A stretch of 5,444 nucleotides of DNA from Corallincola sp. GTDB taxonomy: Bacteria; Pseudomonadota; Gammaproteobacteria; Enterobacterales; Neiellaceae. This document shows positions 1-5,006 of this stretch, one piece after another. Below the pieces are notes generated by a model. The model was not told the origin of the DNA and ran no database searches. It saw only the letters and a program-made list of their open reading frames with translations. Position numbers and translations under genes: made by a program. How positions within the stretch are numbered: the first letter of the stretch is position 1; every line of letters starts with the position of its first letter. Location: positions 1-5,444 of the forward strand of contig JAGOCY010000129.1 in the NCBI GenBank assembly GCA_017998495.1, read 5' to 3'.

Positions 1-208
1 CACCTGCGGTGGCGATGCGTCAGCGGCCCAGCCGCATGCACCTGCCAGCGCCAAGCGACCAAGCTCGCAATTGGCGGCTCTGCCATGTTCAAAAAAACGT
101 CATCAGTCGTAGTCACCCTATACGCAAGCTGCCGTCCAAGCATTAGGGACTGCTGCTGGCTGACAGCCGTTGGCCGGTGTTTTACCTCATGGGCAAGGAG
201 ATCACAGG
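1..208. other. Non-coding leader upstream of aqpZ, no gene assigned
   Basis: I cannot support a gene here. On the plus strand, frame 2 runs in from the left edge and stops at a TAG at 110-112; its Ala/Pro/Ser/Lys-rich peptide could be the C-terminal tail of an upstream gene or chance. On the minus strand an ATG at 86-84 opens a frame to the left edge but has no Shine-Dalgarno, and its 28 codons are unrecognisable. A run of seven A lies at 91-97. The promoter of aqpZ should be here, but the only -10-like string (TATACG, 119-124) has no convincing -35 element at 15-18 bp. The stretch is less GC-rich than the genes to its right, as expected for intergenic DNA. Confidence 0.5.
195..200 (+). promoter_or_regulatory. 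Ribosome binding site of aqpZ
   Basis: AAGGAG lies 8 nt before the ATG at 209-211. It fixes the start of aqpZ there, rather than at the in-frame TTG at 170, which would add 13 residues not found in AqpZ proteins. Confidence 0.88.
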
Positions 209-916
209 ATGAGTTCACTGGTTCAACGTTGTGGCGCCGAACTGTTCGGCACCTTCTGGCTGGTTCTCGGTGGTTGCGGCAGCGCGGTGCTGGCGGCGGC
301 CTTTCCCGAGGTGGGCATCGGCCTGGCCGGGGTATCGCTGGCCTTTGGTTTGACGGTACTGACCATGGCTTTTGCCATTGGCCATATCTCGGGCTGCCAT
401 CTCAACCCGGCGGTGTCGCTGGGGCTGGTGGTGGGTGGTCGTTTACCCGCTAAAGAGCTGCTGCCCTATGTGGTTTCCCAGGTGGTAGGTGGGGTGCTGG
501 CCGGGGCGGTGCTTTATCTCATCGCCAGCGGTAAGGCGGGCTTTGATGTCACGGCCGGCTTTGCCTCCAACGGCTATGGCGCCCATTCGCCGGGTGGCTA
601 TGGGCTGGTGTCTGCCGCCGTTTGTGAGGTGGTGATGACCGCCGCTTTCCTGCTGATCATCATGGGGGCCATCGATAAGCGGGCGCCGGCGGGCTTCGCC
701 CCGATCGCTATAGGTTTGGCCCTGACCCTGATCCACCTGATCTCCATTCCCGTCACCAACACCTCGGTTAACCCGGCGCGCAGCACCGGCGTGGCGCTGT
801 TTGTTGGCGACTGGGCGGTGGCCCAGCTGTGGCTGTTCTGGGTTGCGCCGCTGGTGGGCGCTGTGGTCGGGGTGGTGATCTACCGCTGGCTGGCCGCACC
901 CGCCAAGGCGGAATAA
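209..916 (+). CDS. aqpZ: Aquaporin Z, water channel (MIP family)
   Basis: This is an inner-membrane, tetrameric channel for rapid osmotic water flow. The 235-residue product matches E. coli AqpZ (231 residues) along its whole length. Shared blocks include [17 protein letters not shown] near the N-terminus, [15 protein letters not shown] before the first NPA, and [21 protein letters not shown] at the second NPA. Both NPA boxes are intact (N66-P67-A68 and N188-P189-A190). The aromatic/arginine filter typical of a water-selective AqpZ is present as F46, H176, T185 and R191, which argues against a glycerol facilitator. The hydrophobicity fits six membrane helices plus two half-helices. One oddity is Cys63 in loop B (SGCHLNPA), where E. 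coli has Gly. The gene stands alone: its own Shine-Dalgarno lies upstream, an intrinsic terminator lies 22 bp past the stop, and it converges on the corrinoid operon. No regulator site is visible. Confidence 0.96.
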   Translation: MSSLVQRCGAELFGTFWLVLGGCGSAVLAAAFPEVGIGLAGVSLAFGLTVLTMAFAIGHISGCHLNPAVSLGLVVGGRLPAKELLPYVVSQVVGGVLAGAVLYLIASGKAGFDVTAGFASNGYGAHSPGGYGLVSAAVCEVVMTAAFLLIIMGAIDKRAPAGFAPIAIGLALTLIHLISIPVTNTSVNPARSTGVALFVGDWAVAQLWLFWVAPLVGAVVGVVIYRWLAAPAKAE

Positions 917-938
917 GCGCAGATCAGACTCCGTTCAG

Positions 939-965
939 ACTGCCGGCTGTTGCCGGCAGTTTTTT
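939..965 (+). terminator. Rho-independent terminator of aqpZ
   Basis: An 8-bp perfect GC-rich stem (CTGCCGGC at 940-947, GCCGGCAG at 952-959) has a TGTT loop, and A939/T960 can extend it by one pair. Six T follow at 960-965. It begins 22 bp after the aqpZ stop codon. The T-run overlaps the stop codon of the convergent cobD (964-966). Read on the minus strand, the stem is followed by a mixed sequence without a T-run, so it should terminate efficiently only on the plus strand. A 7-bp direct repeat, TCAGACT, lies at 924-930 and 935-941; I assign it no role. Confidence 0.9.
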
Positions 966-1980
966 AGGTGCTTGCGGCGCAATTGCCATCTTGGTGACCG
1001 TTGATGGCGGCCGTGAGTCCCTGCTCCAGCCGTTGCCAGGCGCTGCGGTCGCCAGGCAAGCCAAAGCGCAGACTGGCGGGTTCGGTGAACAGTCGCACCA
1101 GAATGGCCTGTCGGGCCAGCGCCCGGTGCAGATCGGCGGCGGCGGGCAGGGTTACCCATTGGTACAGGGCCGTGCCTCCTTGTGGTCGCAGCCCGACCCG
1201 GATCAGCAGTTCGGCCAGCTGCGCCCCTTCGTTGAGCAGGCGTAGCCGGGCCTTGTGCTGCCACTCCTGATCGGCCAGCGCCTGCATCGCCAGCTGCCGA
1301 GCAGGCCCGCTGATGGCCCAGGGGCCCAACAACTCGGCCAGTGCCCTGCGCAAGCTCGCTTCGGCCCAGACAAAACCAACACGCGCCCCGGCCAGACCAA
1401 AAAATTTGCCCAGCGATCGCAACACGATCAGCCCCGCTAGCGGACAGCGTGGCACCAGAGAGCTGGCTGGCGTGCAGTCGATAAAGGCTTCATCCACCAC
1501 CAGCCAGCCACCACGGGCGGCAAGCTGGGCGCGCCAGGCCAGCAGCACCGGGGGGGCAAAGCGTTCGCCGGTGGGGTTGTTGGGGTTGATCACCACCAGC
1601 ACATCCAGCTGCGGCAAGCGGGCTTCAAGGTCCGCGCTGTGCAGCAACTCAACCTGATGCCCGGCGGCACGCCAACCGGCAGCGTGCTCGGCATAGCCGG
1701 GGCTGACAACCCCGACCCGGCAGGGGGGGCGTAATCGGGGCAGCGCCTGTATGGCGGCTTGCGAGCCAGCAACCGGCAACAACTCCGGGCTGCCGTAATA
1801 GCCGGCAGCGGCCAGCTCCAGCCCGTCATTGTCCTCCGGCAAACGCTGCCAGCAGCGCTCCGGCAGCGTCCGTAGTGGCCAGCTGTGAGGGCTGATGCCG
1901 GTGGACAGATCCAGCCAGTGGCCGATGGGGATACCGAACTCTTGTGCCGCCTGACGTAAACGTCCGCCGTGCTCGATCAT
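964..1980 (-). CDS. cobD: L-threonine-O-3-phosphate decarboxylase (PLP enzyme; CobD of Salmonella, CobC of pseudomonads)
   Basis: This cytoplasmic PLP enzyme decarboxylates L-threonine O-3-phosphate to (R)-1-amino-2-propanol O-2-phosphate, the linker of the cobalamin nucleotide loop. The 338-residue product has the class I/II aminotransferase fold related to histidinol-phosphate aminotransferase. The N-terminal HGG is followed by LDLSTGISP (23-31). Next come the PNNPTG loop (133-138), D163 for the PLP ring nitrogen in VVDEAF, the Schiff-base lysine K192 in SLGKFFGLAG, and R305 in LRFGLP for the substrate carboxylate. The HGG start and the WLDLSTGI and GSQAAIQALPRLRPP blocks favour the corrinoid enzyme over HisC. 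The ATG at 1980 was chosen because AGGAG sits 8 nt before it; the open frame runs on to 2382, but that extension lies inside cbiB. It is the last gene of the operon, 5 nt after the cbiB stop. Its product is the substrate CbiB joins to adenosylcobyric acid. Confidence 0.93.
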   Translation of the reverse strand: MIEHGGRLRQAAQEFGIPIGHWLDLSTGISPHSWPLRTLPERCWQRLPEDNDGLELAAAGYYGSPELLPVAGSQAAIQALPRLRPPCRVGVVSPGYAEHAAGWRAAGHQVELLHSADLEARLPQLDVLVVINPNNPTGERFAPPVLLAWRAQLAARGGWLVVDEAFIDCTPASSLVPRCPLAGLIVLRSLGKFFGLAGARVGFVWAEASLRRALAELLGPWAISGPARQLAMQALADQEWQHKARLRLLNEGAQLAELLIRVGLRPQGGTALYQWVTLPAAADLHRALARQAILVRLFTEPASLRFGLPGDRSAWQRLEQGLTAAINGHQDGNCAAST

Positions 1981-1985
1981 GGGGT

Positions 1986-2915
1986 TTACTCCTGAAGCAG
2001 CATGCAAAGGGCAGAGAGCAGCAGCCAGCCGCTGACGCCCAGTACCAGGGCGCGCTGCACCAGCGCGCCAGCACGTTCGATATCGGCCGCCGTTACCGCA
2101 GGCCCCGCGCCGAGCACTGGCTGGGGTAGCCAGTGGCCGCCATAGCTGGCGCCACCGCCGACGCTCAGGTTGAGAGCGCCAGCTCCGGCAGCCATCACCG
2201 GGCCGCCATTGGGGCTCTTGGCCAGATGCCCCTGATGGCGCGCGCAGCGCAGGGCGGTGCGGGTGTCGCCTGCGAGCGCGTAGAGCAGCACGGTCAGCCG
2301 GGCCGGCAGCAGGTTCACCAGATCGTCCAGGCGTGCTGCTGCCCAGCCAAAATGGCGGAAACGCGGATTGCGGTAACCCCACATGGCATCCAGGCAGTTG
2401 ATCAGCCGGTAGGCGACAGCGGCCGGAGCGCCGCCCACAGCAAACCAGAACAGGGCGCCAACGGTGGCATCGCTGCCGTTCTCCAACACCGATTCCACGG
2501 CGGCCCGAGCGACGCCGGCGCTATCTAACTGGCGGCAGTCGCGGCTGACCATCATCGCCACCGCCTGACGGGCGGCGGTCAGATCGCCCGCCAGCAAGGG
2601 GGTTGCCACCGCCTGGGCATGGTCGAGCAGGCTGCGTTGGCCGATGCACAGATAAAGCAGCAGCAAGGACAGCAGGGGCCCGACCGTTGGCAAATTGACC
2701 AGCCAGCCGCAAGCCAGCGTGAGTGGCACCACCGCGATCACCACCGCCAGCAACCCGCTCAGTGTTAACGCCAGTGGTGGCCATGAGGGTTGGCGCAGGT
2801 GCTTTTCCAGCCAGCTGGCCCAGCGGCCATAGCCAACCAAGGGGTGAGCGCGCCGGGGCTCGCCCAGCCAGTGATCGACGAGCAGTGCAGCGGTCATGGT
2901 CAGTGCCGAGATCAC
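1986..2915 (-). CDS. cbiB: Adenosylcobinamide-phosphate synthase CbiB (CobD of pseudomonads)
   Basis: This integral inner-membrane enzyme condenses adenosylcobyric acid with aminopropanol phosphate to give adenosylcobinamide phosphate. Family motifs in order (GTG taken as residue 1): D14 and GEP (18-20), then HPLVGYGRW (24-32); SRD (124-126); ENGSDATVGALF (145-156); GGAP with AYRLINCLDAMWGY (161-181); AARLDDLVNLLPARL (194-208); and SPNGG (234-238). Hydrophobic spans lie at about 46-75, 77-92, 150-172, 199-216 and 288-307. I chose the GTG at 2915-2913 because it overlaps the upstream TGA as GTGA and gives 309 residues, close to Salmonella CbiB (about 319), with the right number of residues before the conserved aspartate. 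The ATG at 2897-2895 is the alternative; neither has a strong Shine-Dalgarno, so initiation probably depends on coupling. The frame is open upstream to 3095, but that part lies inside the BtuF-like gene and is not family-like. The gene directly precedes cobD. Confidence 0.92.
   Translation of the reverse strand: MISALTMTAALLVDHWLGEPRRAHPLVGYGRWASWLEKHLRQPSWPPLALTLSGLLAVVIAVVPLTLACGWLVNLPTVGPLLSLLLLYLCIGQRSLLDHAQAVATPLLAGDLTAARQAVAMMVSRDCRQLDSAGVARAAVESVLENGSDATVGALFWFAVGGAPAAVAYRLINCLDAMWGYRNPRFRHFGWAAARLDDLVNLLPARLTVLLYALAGDTRTALRCARHQGHLAKSPNGGPVMAAGAGALNLSVGGGASYGGHWLPQPVLGAGPAVTAADIERAGALVQRALVLGVSGWLLLSALCMLLQE
1989..1993 (-). promoter_or_regulatory. Ribosome binding site of cobD, inside the end of cbiB
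   Basis: Read on the minus strand, AGGAG falls in the last two sense codons of cbiB (CAG GAG). It is followed directly by the cbiB TAA (1988-1986) and then, after ACCCC, by the cobD ATG (1980-1978). The 8-nt spacing decides the cobD start, and the arrangement implies that ribosomes finishing cbiB can re-initiate on cobD. Confidence 0.88.
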
Positions 2916-3712
2916 CGGGCCGCCCACGCCTGAATAAGCGCATGGATCTGGCGCACGCCATCGGTCAGGGCCGCCGGGCCGGGTTGCAGCAGATCGCAGG
3001 ATTTGATCTCGTGCAGCTGGCCATCGCGCACCGCCGGCATCGCCTGCCAGCCGGGGCGGGCGGCCACCTTCTCGGGGCGGAAGCGCTTGCCGCACCAGCT
3101 GCCGATGATGATGTCGGGTTGGCGCTCAACGACGCTGGCCGGATCGGCGATGATGCGCTCGCGGGCGCTGTGGCAGCTGGCCAGTTCGGCGTAGCAGTCG
3201 TCGCCGCCCGCCAGTTCAATCAGCTCTGACACCCAGCCGATGCCGCTGATCAGCGGTTCATCCCACTCTTCGAAATAGACGCGCGGCCGGCGTGGCAGCA
3301 GCGCGGCACTGGCGCGGATCTGCTCCAGCCCGGCTTGCAGTTCGGCGCACAGCGCCTCGCCTTTGGCCGGCTGACCGATGAGGGCGGCGACGGTGCGCAG
3401 CATGGCGAAGATGCCAGCCACCGAGCGTTGGTTGAACAGATGCACTGCCAGCCCCGCCTTGCCGAGGCTGGCGGCAATGTCGGCCTGCAGATCAGAAAAG
3501 CAGAGCACCAGATCCGGCTGCAGGTCGAGGATGCGGTCGATCTTGGCCGAGGTGAAGGCGCTCACCTTGGGCTTGTCGCGCCGTGCCTCGGGCGGGCGCA
3601 CGGTAAAGCCGGAGATGCCGACAATGCGCTGCTCTTCGCCCAGCAGATAGAGGGTCTCGGTGGTCTCTTCGGTCAGGCAGACGATGCGCTGGGGCCAGGG
3701 GTCAGAATGCAT
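2912..3712 (-). CDS. BtuF-like corrinoid-binding protein without signal peptide
   Basis: The 266-residue product has the two-lobed periplasmic-binding fold of the BtuF/FepB group (COG0614). The N-lobe starts RIVCLTEETTETLYLLGEEQ, then has VGISG (31-35), a KV-x-AF segment (49-53), and the hallmark IDRILDLQPDLVL (58-70). A linker helix covers about 97-135. The C-lobe holds RVYFEEWDEPL (144-154), the SELIELAGGDD segment (162-172) and QPDIIIGSWCG (198-208). BtuF proteins normally deliver cobalamin to BtuCD in the periplasm, but this one begins directly at strand 1 with no export signal. An in-frame stop at 3754-3752 leaves only 13 codons before the ATG, including one TTG, so none can be added. 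Seven cysteines also fit a reducing compartment. The ATG at 3712 has GGAG 7 nt upstream. The start overlaps cbiA by 11 nt and the stop overlaps cbiB by 4 nt. I infer intracellular corrinoid binding; the ligand is unproven, and haem or a siderophore cannot be excluded from sequence alone. Confidence 0.85.
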   Translation of the reverse strand: MHSDPWPQRIVCLTEETTETLYLLGEEQRIVGISGFTVRPPEARRDKPKVSAFTSAKIDRILDLQPDLVLCFSDLQADIAASLGKAGLAVHLFNQRSVAGIFAMLRTVAALIGQPAKGEALCAELQAGLEQIRASAALLPRRPRVYFEEWDEPLISGIGWVSELIELAGGDDCYAELASCHSARERIIADPASVVERQPDIIIGSWCGKRFRPEKVAARPGWQAMPAVRDGQLHEIKSCDLLQPGPAALTDGVRQIHALIQAWAAR

Positions 3713-5006
3713 CAAGAGTCTCCGGCTGAGGGTGAAGCAGGCGCGCCAGGGTCAGCGGGGTGGCGGGCCAGTAGCCATGGATAAAGCTGGCCAGCAGCCG
3801 GCCATCACGGTAGAGCGGCTCGGCCAGTGAACTGCCATCGGCGCCCCGGCCAAAGGTGGCTGGCTGCAGGGCGGTGGTTAGCTGGCCATGATGGTAGCTG
3901 TGGCCGCGCACCGGCCCTTCAGCCAGTTCGGCCTGCTGATAGCCGATCGCCACCAGCGCCGCGCCCACATGGGCGTGGCCGGGGAGCAGGCCGGCCAGCG
4001 CCGCCTGTTCGCCGGCGCTGTTGCTCAGGCTGTCGGCCAGATAGAGCAGGCCGCCACATTCGGCCAACAGCGGCTTGCCGGCGCCATGATGGGCTTGAAT
4101 GGCGGCCAGCAAGGGGCGGTTGGCCGCCAGCGGCTGCAGGTAAAGCTCCGGGTAACCGCCGGGCAGATAGAGGGCATCGCAGTCGGGCAGTGAGTCACCA
4201 GCCAGCGGCGAGAATAGCCGCAGCTCGGCGCCGAGCTGGGCCAGCAGCCGCAAACTGGCTGGGTAGCAGAGGCAGAAAGCGGCGTCCTGCGCCACCGCCA
4301 CCCGTACCCCCGACAGCCAGGGCGGCACTGAGGCGGCAGTGATGGCAGGAAAGCTGACGGTCGGTGGCAGCTGGCTGAAATCCCAGTGGAGGGCGGCCAG
4401 TGCCGCTGCTAGCCGCGTTTCCAGATCGCCAATGCTGGCGGCATCGACCAGACCCAGATGGCGTTCGGGCAGAGCGGCGGCCGGACACTGGGGCAGATAA
4501 CCGAAGCGCTGCGGTGCGTGCGCCATACCCAGCAGGGCGGCATGGCCGGGGCTGGCCACACGGTTGGCGATGGCGCCCCACAGCTGCAGCAGCGGATCAT
4601 GGCAGGCGAGGCCGGTGACCAGTGCGGCAAAGGTCTGGGCCATCTGGCTGGCATCGATCACCGCCAGCAGTGGCAGGCCAAAGCGGCGGGCGAGGTGTGC
4701 GGCCGACGCGGGGCCGTCAAACAGCCCCATCACCCCTTCGATCAGGATCAGATCGGCATCGCCGGCCGCTTCATGCAGCAGGGCGGCGCAGCCCTGCTCG
4801 CCGGCCAGCCACAGATCCAGCTGGTCAACGGGGCCACCGCTGGCGGCGGCCAGCAGCTGCGGATCGAGGAAATCGGGCCCAGTCTTGAACAGCCGCACCC
4901 GCAAGCCGCGCAGGCGGTAACCCATGGCCAGCGCGGCGGTGATGGTGGTTTTACCCTGGCCCGACGCCGGGGCGGTGATCAGCAGGGCCGGGCAACGGCG
5001 GATCAT
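3702..5006 (-). CDS. cbiA: Cobyrinate (or hydrogenobyrinate) a,c-diamide synthase, CbiA/CobB
   Basis: This cytoplasmic enzyme performs the ATP- and glutamine-dependent amidation of the a and c carboxylates of the corrin ring. The 434-residue product has both expected domains. The N-terminal dethiobiotin-synthetase-like ATPase carries the P-loop APASGQGKTT (12-21, K19), GPDFLDP (43-49) and IEGVMGLFDG (89-98, with E90 and D97). The C-terminal class I glutaminase-like domain starts near 234. It carries LPGGYPELY (281-289), the nucleophile C317 in LAECGGLLYL, and H410 in ASFIHGYW. The ASGGPV-x-QLDLWL stretch (55-67) is of the proteobacterial CbiA/CobB type; cobyric acid synthase (CbiP/CobQ) has a different architecture and is excluded. 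The ATG at 5006 has AAGG 8 nt upstream and overlaps the preceding stop as ATGA. Sequence alone does not say whether the substrate is cobyrinic acid (late cobalt insertion excluded) or hydrogenobyrinic acid. If the organism lacks ring synthesis, the enzyme could serve salvage of incompletely amidated corrinoids. Confidence 0.95.
   Translation of the reverse strand: MIRRCPALLITAPASGQGKTTITAALAMGYRLRGLRVRLFKTGPDFLDPQLLAAASGGPVDQLDLWLAGEQGCAALLHEAAGDADLILIEGVMGLFDGPASAAHLARRFGLPLLAVIDASQMAQTFAALVTGLACHDPLLQLWGAIANRVASPGHAALLGMAHAPQRFGYLPQCPAAALPERHLGLVDAASIGDLETRLAAALAALHWDFSQLPPTVSFPAITAASVPPWLSGVRVAVAQDAAFCLCYPASLRLLAQLGAELRLFSPLAGDSLPDCDALYLPGGYPELYLQPLAANRPLLAAIQAHHGAGKPLLAECGGLLYLADSLSNSAGEQAALAGLLPGHAHVGAALVAIGYQQAELAEGPVRGHSYHHGQLTTALQPATFGRGADGSSLAEPLYRDGRLLASFIHGYWPATPLTLARLLHPQPETLDAF
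3720..3723 (-). promoter_or_regulatory. Ribosome binding site of the BtuF-like gene, inside cbiA
   Basis: GGAG on the minus strand ends 7 nt before the ATG at 3712-3710. It favours that ATG over the adjacent TTG at 3715-3713, which would leave only 4 nt. The site lies within the last codons of cbiA. Confidence 0.75.

Noticed and set aside
1..86. Possible divergent minus-strand gene starting at the ATG at 86
   Set aside because: Only 28 codons are visible, with no ribosome binding site, promoter or recognisable motif.
1..112. Possible C-terminal tail of an upstream plus-strand gene in frame 2, stopping at 110-112
   Set aside because: The 36-residue peptide is low-complexity and unrecognised. 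The frame could be open by chance, so I note it without calling a gene.
119..124. TATACG as the -10 box of an aqpZ promoter
   Set aside because: It matches four of six consensus bases, but no TTGACA-like element lies 15-18 bp upstream.
170..208. N-terminal extension of aqpZ from a TTG at 170
   Set aside because: The extra 13 residues are not AqpZ-like, while AAGGAG is placed ideally for the ATG at 209.
85..453. Plus-strand frame MFKKTSS..., open from the left edge to 453
   Set aside because: More than half of it overlaps aqpZ out of frame. It has no Shine-Dalgarno and its product is Trp/Arg/Gly-rich, as expected for a shadow frame.
900..911. CCGCC-AA-GGCGG as a minus-strand terminator hairpin for the corrinoid operon
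   Set aside because: The loop is only two bases, it lies within the aqpZ coding end, and no T-run follows on the minus strand.
964..1980. Assignment of cobD as histidinol-phosphate aminotransferase (hisC)
   Set aside because: The PLP motifs are shared, but the HGG N-terminus, the WLDLSTGI block and the position next to cbiB point to the corrinoid enzyme.
1981..2382. Long N-terminal extension of cobD up to 2382
   Set aside because: It lies wholly inside cbiB and is Arg/Pro/Ala-rich without resemblance to the enzyme family. The ATG at 1980 has a strong Shine-Dalgarno and an HGG-type N-terminus.
2916..3095. N-terminal extension of cbiB up to 3095
   Set aside because: It lies inside the BtuF-like gene and is Arg/Pro/Gly-rich, with no membrane or family character.
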